From positions 1 to 19,362 of the forward strand of contig NZER01000195.1 of the NCBI GenBank assembly GCA_002690445.1: a stretch of 19,362 bases of DNA. Direction: 5' to 3'. Positions 1 to 5,729 of the stretch are shown piece after piece. Both the position numbers and the translations under genes were made by a program. The stretch's first letter is position 1, and every line of letters starts with the position of its first letter. Source of the stretch: Candidatus Pacearchaeota archaeon (lineage in GTDB: Archaea; Nanoarchaeota; Nanoarchaeia; Pacearchaeales; GW2011-AR1). The notes below the pieces were generated by a model. That model did not search any database and was not told the DNA's origin. It saw nothing but the letters and a program-made list of their open reading frames with translations.

Positions 1-125
1 GTCAGCTTCAGCTACTGAAGGAGCGAACTCCATGTCAACGTTATCGTTGGCATTTATGTTTTTTTGATAGATGTTTTAAGAGGCCAACCATCATCCTCTG
101 CTTGCAATCTGGCGTAAGAATCCAA
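1..125 (-). CDS. Partial gene at window edge with an apparent frame break
   Basis: Two coding-like stretches lie here on the minus strand. The first, in the same frame as the upstream recombinase gene but after its TAA, reads through residues such as GFDLDSYARLQAEDDGWPL and ends at a TAA at 54-56. The second, in the -1 frame, reads NDNVDMEFAPSVAEAD and runs off the window. They meet at a run of seven A (seven T on the plus strand, 59-65); one extra A would join them into one open frame. No ATG precedes the first part; a TTG at 123-125 is the only common in-frame start I see. Alternatively the real gene begins at the ATG at 31-33 and the first stretch is a remnant. I do not recognise the product. 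The frame break may be an assembly or sequencing error, programmed frameshifting, or decay. Confidence 0.3.
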
Positions 126-164
126 ATCGAATCCAGTACGCCCCCATAAATTATTTACACTATA

Positions 165-1265
165 TTAAGACTTTTTAAGCACGTCTCTAAATTTAAAAAA
201 TAAAAATTTTCCTATTTCTTTGTTGTCTTCAAAGTATTTTTTGAGATTATCTAAACCTTGGTGCTGTTTATCTAAGTCTAGACCAGTCTCTTCCTTAACC
301 TCTTCTATTAGGTTGTCTGATATAGTAATCCACGCACCTTTTCTGCTGGCCATGTCCCACTGAAGCATCATATCAACCACTTCATATTCAACCCAAATAC
401 TTTTGCCGTTTTTGCTTCCGTATCTTATTGGGTACCTGACTAAGGTTCCGGTTTTTTCGTTCGGGGTTTTCTTAAAAACAACTTTACACCAATGGCCGTG
501 CAGGTCTCCTTTGCCGTTTGCTTCGGAGGATATAATGTCCTTTAAATGTCTTTCTTGGAATTCTAAAATCCAATCACTGTAATGAAGCAGCGCGTTGCCG
601 CCAGAAGCGTTAGTTACTCTGGCGTCGGTCCTTTCGTAGGGGTTAATTTGAACCTTACTTCTTACTTGGGATACCATATAGCAAATGTGACCCCTAGTAG
701 AGAGAGCTAACGCCATCTTCCTTAAGAAGTCTGAACTTAATAGAGCACCTCCCGCGACCTTGTTCGCTTCTTCCGGCCCTTTTTCTAGGTCATTTTTTGG
801 AACCAAAGAGTCCATGGAATCTATAATGAACATGTATTTAAAATTTTTGTCATTATTTTTAACGAGCTCTCTCATCAGATTGATAACCGTTTCGTACACG
901 TTTGACTTAATTATTTTCCATTTCTTAGGGTCTTCATCTATACCCGCTCTTTCAAGCATGTCGTGAGGAAGTCTTCCTTCGGATTTAAAATAGACAACCA
1001 TTGCGTCGTCCATCTTTTGGAAGTTCTTAGCAAAGGCTAAGGCGCAGGATGTTTTACCTCCTTCGGTAATTCCTGAAGCTCTTATGATTCCGGGGCCTAT
1101 GCCGCCCCCCATTTCAATATCCATTAATAGGCTGCCGCTGGATACGACGTAGTTCCGTTCTTCTTCAAAGTTATAGTGATCCCCTTTATTTTGTTCAAGG
1201 TAAGCTTGAATCTGGTCTTCTGGGGATATTCCTGCGGTTGTTTCAGTTTTCTTTTTTCGTGCCAT
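165..1265 (-). CDS. uvsX: UvsX/RecA-family recombinase
   Basis: This 366-residue protein is a RecA-fold ATPase of the phage UvsX type. It should form filaments on single-stranded DNA and drive strand exchange in recombination-dependent replication and repair. Visible motifs, in order: Walker A GITEGGKT at about 65-72 (more divergent than bacterial RecA GPESSGKT), a glutamate in the YFKSEG stretch near 96, Walker B MFIID at 145-149, the SQVRSK motif at 199-204 matching the RecA NQ-R-K region, and the glycine-rich loop SGGNAL at 221-226 that corresponds to RecA TGGNAL. The length is near that of T4 UvsX and RecA. The N-terminus is lysine-rich. Its start overlaps the end of the next gene upstream (1243-1632) by 23 bases, so the two are probably co-transcribed. 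There is no clear Shine-Dalgarno sequence. I am confident of the family; UvsX rather than RecA is inferred from the phage setting and divergence. Confidence 0.9.
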   Translation of the reverse strand: MARKKKTETTAGISPEDQIQAYLEQNKGDHYNFEEERNYVVSSGSLLMDIEMGGGIGPGIIRASGITEGGKTSCALAFAKNFQKMDDAMVVYFKSEGRLPHDMLERAGIDEDPKKWKIIKSNVYETVINLMRELVKNNDKNFKYMFIIDSMDSLVPKNDLEKGPEEANKVAGGALLSSDFLRKMALALSTRGHICYMVSQVRSKVQINPYERTDARVTNASGGNALLHYSDWILEFQERHLKDIISSEANGKGDLHGHWCKVVFKKTPNEKTGTLVRYPIRYGSKNGKSIWVEYEVVDMMLQWDMASRKGAWITISDNLIEEVKEETGLDLDKQHQGLDNLKKYFEDNKEIGKFLFFKFRDVLKKS

Positions 1266-1632
1266 GTTTTATAAAGTTCAATAAATTTAATTTTTTATTC
1301 GGGGACTTCACAGAAGAGCCTTTCTCTATCTTACGGTCTTCTAAAGGGTAGCTCTTTTCTTTTAGTTTGTCAGGTTCAAATTTGGATGTTTTTTTGTGGC
1401 GCTCGTATTCATCAAGGAATAGGCTCTTGTTTTCTTTGGTAAGAAAGTAACTTAGGGACATCACGCGACCCTCTATCTCTACGAAGTCGGGTTGAATGGA
1501 TTTCCAGAAGCTTAAGTCTGGAATCATTTTAATCATGAATTTAGCAAGCCTGTACTCTTTTGGTCGATAGCAATTTGCTGGGCTTTTTAGGAATAAGTGG
1601 ATAATCGTCTCGTATGTTTTTTTAGTGAACAC
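1243..1632 (-). CDS. Hypothetical protein upstream of the recombinase gene
   Basis: This 129-residue, strongly basic protein is not recognised. The first 70 residues look like a compact helical domain with many aromatic and hydrophobic residues. The last 50 are lysine- and serine-rich and probably disordered. There is no signal peptide, membrane segment or obvious catalytic motif. It overlaps the start of the UvsX-like gene by 23 bases and precedes it in the same transcript. A role with the recombinase, for example as a loading or DNA-binding helper, is a guess from position and charge only. Confidence 0.6.
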   Translation of the reverse strand: MFTKKTYETIIHLFLKSPANCYRPKEYRLAKFMIKMIPDLSFWKSIQPDFVEIEGRVMSLSYFLTKENKSLFLDEYERHKKTSKFEPDKLKEKSYPLEDRKIEKGSSVKSPNKKLNLLNFIKHGTKKEN

Positions 1633-1671
1633 TACAAGACCATTATATGGAATTTTTTACGGGAATCAAGC

Positions 1672-1968
1672 TTACTTTTTGGCAAGAGAGTCGATTTTTT
1701 CGTCTAAACGATCAAATCTATCAATCATTCGCTCGGAAAAGGTGTTGAAGTCATCTTTAGATACGAATTTTTCCGGCATAGAAAGAGCAACATTGTGCAT
1801 TCTTTCCGATAATTCTCTATAGTCTTCTCTTCTTCCGTCTCTAAGGTCTTCCATTTCGTCTCTCAATTCCTTGATGCCTGAAAAGACTACTTTAAGTACC
1901 CACCCTCCTAGAAAGGTGATTAGAGTGAAGACTACGTTAACAAATAGTTGAAATGATACTCCTTCCAT
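1672..1968 (-). CDS. Small membrane protein with cytoplasmic or periplasmic coiled coil
   Basis: The 98-residue product has one N-terminal membrane segment (about residues 8-29), followed by a charged heptad-like region rich in E, R, D and L to the end. The C-terminal pattern, a VSKDDFN stretch followed by repeated RFDRLDEKID-like heptads, resembles a widespread family of small phage membrane/coiled-coil proteins often found near lysis genes. The exact role of that family is not settled; holin-like or lysis-accessory functions have been suggested. It lies downstream of another small membrane gene (2026-2295) with a 57-base gap. The opposite-strand envelope operon begins about 480 bases away, which supports an envelope role but does not prove it. 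Confidence 0.7.
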   Translation of the reverse strand: MEGVSFQLFVNVVFTLITFLGGWVLKVVFSGIKELRDEMEDLRDGRREDYRELSERMHNVALSMPEKFVSKDDFNTFSERMIDRFDRLDEKIDSLAKK

Positions 1969-2025
1969 GTAGGTAATTACACGGATTTTTAAGAAAATAG
2001 GTATGTAAAAATGTCTCTAATTGAT

Positions 2026-2295
2026 TTAAATATGCCAATGCTCTGAATGGTGCTTGTGTAGCAAGATTAAACCCCAAGATAGGAGACCCAGCTTTAGCAC
2101 GGTCCAAGGACAAAGACATCCAAAATGCAACAATACAGCTGAAAGAATCAAAACCATTGATTTCCAGAATGTATGACAAGTTAGGTGGCTCATTAGCCAG
2201 TCTTTTAGGTCGAGAACTTTATCCCATAGGTGCAGGTCGCGCAATTTAGCTCCGCTAGACCACCACTTACGAAGTCTTGATAGTAAATTTTTCAT
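2026..2295 (-). CDS. Small two-helix membrane protein
   Basis: The 89-residue product has a basic, amphipathic N-terminal half (about 1-40) and two predicted membrane segments at about 46-62 and 64-80 with a very short turn, ending in a histidine-rich tail. I chose this frame over a competing frame at 1937-2179 because it starts just downstream of a good sigma70-like promoter (2307-2335) and has a clean hydrophobic hairpin. The size and hairpin topology resemble small phage holins, but there is no family-defining motif. Holin or other lysis-related membrane protein is therefore a guess. It heads the minus-strand group that continues into the 98-residue membrane protein and the recombinase genes. 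Confidence 0.5.
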   Translation of the reverse strand: MKNLLSRLRKWWSSGAKLRDLHLWDKVLDLKDWLMSHLTCHTFWKSMVLILSAVLLHFGCLCPWTVLKLGLLSWGLILLHKHHSEHWHI

Positions 2296-2306
2296 GTCTG
2301 AACTTA

Positions 2307-2335
2307 ATTACACTAAAGAAAAATAGATTCCTCAA
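2307..2335 (-). promoter_or_regulatory. Sigma70-like promoter for the minus-strand membrane genes
   Basis: Read on the minus strand there is TTGAGG (2330-2335), a 17-base spacer and TGTAAT (2307-2312), a 5/6 match to the -10 consensus. The ATG of the 2026-2295 gene lies 11 bases further on, so the transcript would have a leader of only a few bases. The same spacing is seen at three plus-strand promoters in this window. Confidence 0.5.
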
Positions 2336-2443
2336 GTATTAAAATAAATATTAATTTTTATTTCACATTTCAGATTAATAAGTGTAGTGCTTAACCAAGT
2401 TCTTTAAGAAATGTTTTGCAATTTTAATGGTGTAATTATTTAT

Positions 2444-2833
2444 ATGAAGAAACTTTTGGCTTCAGTTGCCGCTTGGGGAAACAGGAATGCCACAAGCATT
2501 TATACAGGATGTGTCGTCGCTTTGATTATGATGTCTATTATGTTTGTAAAAGATATAAAGCATGCCACAAAAGAAGTTGGTCACTTAATGGACAAGATAG
2601 AACTTACTAAAGAAAACAACGAATTGACACAAACCACAATTGATCAGTTCGGGATGATTAACGATATACTAAAAACCTCTAGCCAGCAACACGACCAAAT
2701 AGAGCAAGCGGTGGAAACGATAAATGAACAAGCTATAATTCTTCAAAAACTAGTAGATTACCTTAAGAAAATTGGGCATTGGCCTCCAAAAATTGACTCA
2801 CCCAAGCCCGTTGATCCTGATAAATGGATTTAG
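2444..2833 (+). CDS. Membrane-anchored coiled-coil protein, possible i-spanin-like
   Basis: From the ATG at 2444 this is a 129-residue protein with one N-terminal membrane segment (about residues 15-34 of this form), then a long, charged helical region with a coiled-coil look, then a short proline-rich tail (WPPKIDSPKPVDP). An in-frame ATG at 2411 would add 11 residues of no obvious value; the MKKLLAS start is more typical. The topology, N-terminal anchor plus extended coiled coil, matches inner-membrane spanin subunits, but many unrelated small phage proteins look the same. It is first in a run of five tightly overlapping plus-strand genes ending with a signal peptidase; the next gene overlaps it by 10 bases. 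An envelope or lysis role is inferred from context. Confidence 0.7.
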   Translation: MKKLLASVAAWGNRNATSIYTGCVVALIMMSIMFVKDIKHATKEVGHLMDKIELTKENNELTQTTIDQFGMINDILKTSSQQHDQIEQAVETINEQAIILQKLVDYLKKIGHWPPKIDSPKPVDPDKWI

Positions 2834-3072
2834 ATATGAGAACGCTAAATAAAGACAGTTACTGGTGGAAGGGTCAAGAAAAAGAGTGGGCAGCGCAAGA
2901 TAAGTCGGGGAATTGGTGGATATATAAAGAAGACAAAAAGCCTTCAATGAAAATCAAAAAAAAGACTAAAGAAGGTTCTAGTCGGCTTACGACGCAAGAA
3001 TACATAATGGTTGCCTTAGCTAGCGCGCTAGGGGTTAGCCTTGCTTTAAATATAATAGCTTTGATATCATGA
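2824..3072 (+). CDS. Small tail-anchored membrane protein with tryptophan-rich N-terminus
   Basis: The 82-residue product begins with an aromatic segment containing two WW pairs (around residues 14-15 and 31-32), then a lysine-rich linker (about 40-55), and ends in a single hydrophobic segment (about 61-81). This is a tail-anchored layout with the bulk of the protein on one side of the membrane. The ATG at 2824 overlaps the previous gene by 10 bases; a second ATG at 2836 would shorten it by four residues. The next gene starts within its stop codon region (ATGA overlap). I do not recognise a family. The context is the envelope operon. Confidence 0.65.
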   Translation: MDLDMRTLNKDSYWWKGQEKEWAAQDKSGNWWIYKEDKKPSMKIKKKTKEGSSRLTTQEYIMVALASALGVSLALNIIALIS

Positions 3073-3290
3073 ATAATAAAACAGAAATTGCACTTAGAAA
3101 ACATATCAAACGAATAAAAAAAGATATCGCAGAGCGAGATCCTAATAGTGTGTGGGATAAGGAAAAAAACAAAATCGATTACAAAAACATTGCTTCCCTG
3201 CACGAAGGGCGTGTTCCTCAGTACCGTGATCACGGAGTAGGCTTGCCTGAGATGGAAATGTTTGAGTTTGATAATTTGAGGGACTTGTGA
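3069..3290 (+). CDS. Small charged soluble protein in the envelope operon
   Basis: This 73-residue protein is hydrophilic, with a lysine/arginine-rich helical first half (about 1-25) and an acidic C-terminus (FEFDNLRDL). There is no signal peptide or membrane segment. It overlaps the preceding gene by four bases (ATGA) and the following gene by four bases (GTGA), so translation is probably coupled along the operon. No family is recognised. Confidence 0.6.
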   Translation: MNNKTEIALRKHIKRIKKDIAERDPNSVWDKEKNKIDYKNIASLHEGRVPQYRDHGVGLPEMEMFEFDNLRDL

Positions 3291-3682
3291 GCTGCTTTTT
3301 TCCACCCATATTCAAGAAGAATACCTATAAGAGGGTAAGGCTGCTTCTTATTGTTGCTACTCTGGGGCTAGTTATGCTTATGTCGGGGTGTAAGGCGGTG
3401 AGGAGCGTTGCTGCTGCTCCATTTAAGGCCATAGGGTGGGGCGCAAGCAAGGTTAGCGAAGTGGTCGCTGGGGAGGAAGTAAAGTCAAAGCCTAAAATTT
3501 ACGAACTCAACCCTGATGGAAGCCTATCCGAGAAAAACGCGGGCAAAGAGCCAATAATTAAAAAAAATAATATCAAAATTAATTTTAAAGCCTTAATGAT
3601 ATGGGGTATAATATTGGTGATTGTTGGGTTGATTGCGAGATTCTTAATCAATAGGTATGTTTACAAGGTTATTAAAGAATAA
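3287..3682 (+). CDS. Lipoprotein with C-terminal membrane segment, candidate u-spanin
   Basis: The 131-residue product has a basic N-terminus, a hydrophobic signal segment (about 18-32) and a lipobox LMSGC, giving a mature protein that starts at Cys35. After roughly 65 polar residues comes a strong membrane segment at about 101-121 and a short basic tail. A lipoprotein signal at one end and a membrane anchor at the other is the layout of unimolecular spanins such as phage T1 gp11, which link outer and inner membranes and fuse them in the last step of lysis. The length is also similar to gp11. The start is GTG at 3287, overlapping the previous stop (GTGA), with GAGGGA just upstream. The spanin role is inferred from topology; sequence similarity cannot be judged here. 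It may instead be another envelope lipoprotein. Confidence 0.75.
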   Translation: MSCFFPPIFKKNTYKRVRLLLIVATLGLVMLMSGCKAVRSVAAAPFKAIGWGASKVSEVVAGEEVKSKPKIYELNPDGSLSEKNAGKEPIIKKNNIKINFKALMIWGIILVIVGLIARFLINRYVYKVIKE

Positions 3683-4193
3683 GGTGTTTAGGGTTTGCTG
3701 TCTTTTGCTGATAGTAACTTTTCCTTTTAGCTCTAAATATAGGTTTGTAAAAACCGTGGGAGAAAGCATGGAGCCTACTCTAACAAACGGGGAGTGGGTT
3801 GTCATCGAAAGGTCTTCTTCTCTAGGAAAAAGTTGGCACCCCAAAAGATACGATAAAGTTGTAATTAAGGATGAAAACGAAAAATTAAGTAAAAGAATAA
3901 TAGGGCTTCCCGGGGACACAATAGAAATAAAAGAGGGGGTTATCTATTTAAATCATAGGAAATTACAAGATCCTTTCGGGCGGGGTAGAATAGGGTGTTA
4001 TCTTGTAGATGAAAACGATGAAATATTAAGATACTTTAGTGGTCCGGATATCGGAAGCCCTATAATTAAATACGTGAGCCAAGGCAAGGAAACTATTGCT
4101 GAGGGGCACGTGTGGGTTATAGGGGATAATAGGGAAGATTCTTGGTTTGGGCTGTTGCGTACAGAGAATATTGTAGGAAAAATTTTGTATTAA
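3657..4193 (+). CDS. lepB: Signal peptidase I (S26 family)
   Basis: This 178-residue protein is a type I signal peptidase, which removes signal peptides from exported proteins at the outer face of the inner membrane. It has one N-terminal membrane segment (about 8-25). The catalytic serine is in GESMEPTL (Ser37). The general base lysine is in SKRIIGLPGD (Lys79). The conserved box E is seen as GDNREDSWFG (157-166). The enzyme is short, with only one membrane anchor, as in many Gram-positive and phage or plasmid S26 enzymes; TraF-type maturation peptidases are an alternative, but the boxes fit LepB better. It overlaps the lipoprotein gene by 26 bases and ends the operon just before a strong terminator. 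Lipoproteins are processed by signal peptidase II, so its natural substrate is probably not the neighbouring lipoprotein. Confidence 0.88.
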   Translation: MFTRLLKNKVFRVCCLLLIVTFPFSSKYRFVKTVGESMEPTLTNGEWVVIERSSSLGKSWHPKRYDKVVIKDENEKLSKRIIGLPGDTIEIKEGVIYLNHRKLQDPFGRGRIGCYLVDENDEILRYFSGPDIGSPIIKYVSQGKETIAEGHVWVIGDNREDSWFGLLRTENIVGKILY

Positions 4194-4198
4194 AAAGA

Positions 4199-4232
4199 CC
4201 CCTTCCGAGCGAAAGACATTACTCGGAAGGGG
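4199..4232. terminator. Bidirectional terminator between convergent operons
   Basis: A perfect 11-bp stem (CCCCTTCCGAG with CTCGGAAGGGG) encloses a 12-base loop. On the minus strand it is followed by a T-rich tract (TCTTTTT), and on the plus strand by TTT. It sits six bases after the signal peptidase stop and ends 29 bases before the stop of the convergent lipoprotein gene, so it can end both transcripts, more strongly the minus-strand one. Confidence 0.85.
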
Positions 4233-4261
4233 TTTGCTGTGTGCTATGGTTTTATTTACGC

Positions 4262-4453
4262 CTATTTCTTGGGCGTGGTTTTCACTGGAGAAACTTCGCC
4301 TTTAATAAGAGGAAGGGTAACGCTTACCCCTTCTTCTCCTGCCGTAGCTCCCACAACCTGAGACTCGTTAGCTTTTGTGCCAAGGGTTACGGTGCTTGTG
4401 CACCCCATTGAAAGCAGCATTGTAGCTGCCGTTAGTGTTACTAGTGTTTTCAT
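4262..4453 (-). CDS. Small lipoprotein at the end of the nrd operon
   Basis: The 63-residue product has a short lysine start, a hydrophobic stretch and a lipobox LLSMGC, with lipidation predicted at Cys18, leaving a mature peptide of about 46 residues rich in T, V, G and K. It starts only six bases after the nrdB stop, so it should be co-transcribed with the ribonucleotide reductase genes and ends at the terminator at 4199-4232. Small phage lipoproteins made during infection sometimes block superinfection (T5 Llp is the classic case). That role is possible here but not shown by sequence. Nothing links it functionally to nucleotide metabolism. Confidence 0.75.
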   Translation of the reverse strand: MKTLVTLTAATMLLSMGCTSTVTLGTKANESQVVGATAGEEGVSVTLPLIKGEVSPVKTTPKK

Positions 4454-4459
4454 GTTTGT

Positions 4460-5473
4460 TTAAAAATCATCCTCTAAGACTCCAGAATTTTGGTAGTCCT
4501 TCACTTTTCTTTCAAAAAAATTAGTCATTGCCCCCGTATCGACAACTTCAGACAGCCATGGAAATGGGTTATTGTCGCTATCAAAACGGAAGTCAATGCC
4601 TATTCCTTCTAGGCGTCTGTTGCCAATATATTGCATGTAATCGACAAACATCTCAGCATTTAGCCCTAGAATCCCTCGAGGAAGAACGTCGTGAGCGTAT
4701 TGCACTTCAAGCTCTACCGCTTTTTTAATGTGCTCAATAGTTTCTGTCTCGAATTTTTTTGTCCACACCGATGGGTATTGTTCTTTAATAACATTAATAA
4801 GGTAAGTTCCAAATTGTATATGCAGGGTTTCGTCTCTTAAGGTATATCGGATTTGGTCTGACAATCCCGGCAATTTATTTTGTCTACCAAGAGCTAGGAT
4901 CATTGCGAAACCGCTAAAGAAAAAAGTCCCTTCCGCTAAAAGATAGTACGTAACTAAATTTCGTGTAAATTCTCTCTTCCCTTCTATCGTTTTCGTGGAA
5001 AAATCTTGACGATTGACATCTGTGGTGACGCTCATCAAGAAATCGTCCTTGGCCTTAATGGATGGAATATTAATATAAGCTTCGTAGACTTCGGAAATTT
5101 TTAAATTATAGCTATCGCAACACGTAACTACCGTCCAATTATGGAGTGACTCTTCGTAAGCTTGACGAAGGATATACTGTCTACATTCTGGGTCTGTCAC
5201 CCATCTGTTAACGGTCAACAAGAGGTTGTTTCCTACTAGCGATTCGGTTCCCGCAAAAAAGCCTAGGGTCCTTTTTATTAGTAGCTTCTCGTCTTCTGAG
5301 AGATCACCAGATTTCCATTGTTCTATGTCCGTAGACATGTTTATCTCCGCTGGAGACCAATTGTTCGCTACGCCTTTAAGGAATAGATCCCAAGCGAATT
5401 CATGCTTGTGTGGTAAAATTTGGTTTACCCCAGAAACATTGTCGCCTAATAGTGTACCGTCTTTCTTACTCAT
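4460..5473 (-). CDS. nrdB: Ribonucleotide reductase, class I small subunit (class Ic-like)
   Basis: The 337-residue product is the metal-carrying beta subunit that supplies the radical for NrdA. Metal ligands can be read as Glu77 (in GTESLVGNN), Glu108 and His111 (in EESLHNW), Glu181 (in LLAEGTFF), Glu215 and His218 (in RDETLHIQFG). The first ligand is Glu rather than the Asp of E. coli NrdB, and this segment closely resembles the chlamydial class Ic protein. Counting four residues after His111 gives Val115 where class Ia has its radical Tyr and chlamydial Ic has Phe, so a tyrosyl radical at that site is impossible. The C-terminal tail ends in VLEDDF, the usual acidic peptide that docks on NrdA, with a tyrosine (327) nearby. 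Its start overlaps the small upstream gene by eight bases. Family certain; class Ic (Mn/Fe-type) assignment inferred. Confidence 0.95.
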   Translation of the reverse strand: MSKKDGTLLGDNVSGVNQILPHKHEFAWDLFLKGVANNWSPAEINMSTDIEQWKSGDLSEDEKLLIKRTLGFFAGTESLVGNNLLLTVNRWVTDPECRQYILRQAYEESLHNWTVVTCCDSYNLKISEVYEAYINIPSIKAKDDFLMSVTTDVNRQDFSTKTIEGKREFTRNLVTYYLLAEGTFFFSGFAMILALGRQNKLPGLSDQIRYTLRDETLHIQFGTYLINVIKEQYPSVWTKKFETETIEHIKKAVELEVQYAHDVLPRGILGLNAEMFVDYMQYIGNRRLEGIGIDFRFDSDNNPFPWLSEVVDTGAMTNFFERKVKDYQNSGVLEDDF

Positions 5474-5729
5474 TTTTTTCTGTGTCGTCTGGTCTTGCAG
5501 GTGGCGGGGGCGTGCCTCCGTCGACTTTGCTTGATGATTGGATAGCTTTTAAAGTTTGATCAGCCCATATCACATTATGCATGCACAGAGAGCTTAAGGC
5601 TTCTTCGTTATCGAGAGCGATTGTTCCGGCGAGGACATACATCACAGACGCTGCATCCTCCATACCTTTTTCTTTATTTAAGGTGATGGCTAGGTTTTCT
5701 ATTAGCTTTAATGTCTTTTTTCTTGTCAT
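5466..5729 (-). CDS. Small hypothetical protein between nrdA and nrdB
   Basis: The 87-residue product has a helical first 65 residues (alternating leucine, alanine and charged residues) and a disordered proline-rich tail with PPPP. It overlaps nrdA by one base and nrdB by eight bases, so it belongs to the nrd operon. It has no cysteine pair, so it is not a glutaredoxin or NrdH, and it lacks the features of NrdI. The function is unknown; an accessory role for the reductase is only suggested by position. Confidence 0.7.
   Translation of the reverse strand: MTRKKTLKLIENLAITLNKEKGMEDAASVMYVLAGTIALDNEEALSSLCMHNVIWADQTLKAIQSSSKVDGGTPPPPARPDDTEKNE

Noticed and set aside
1937..2179. 80-residue minus-strand reading frame
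   Set aside because: It overlaps the membrane-hairpin frame at 2026-2295, which has a better promoter position and composition, and it runs into the next gene.
2874..3305. 143-residue minus-strand reading frame
   Set aside because: It is antisense to three overlapping plus-strand genes that have coherent membrane features, and its translation is phenylalanine/isoleucine-rich with no recognisable domain.
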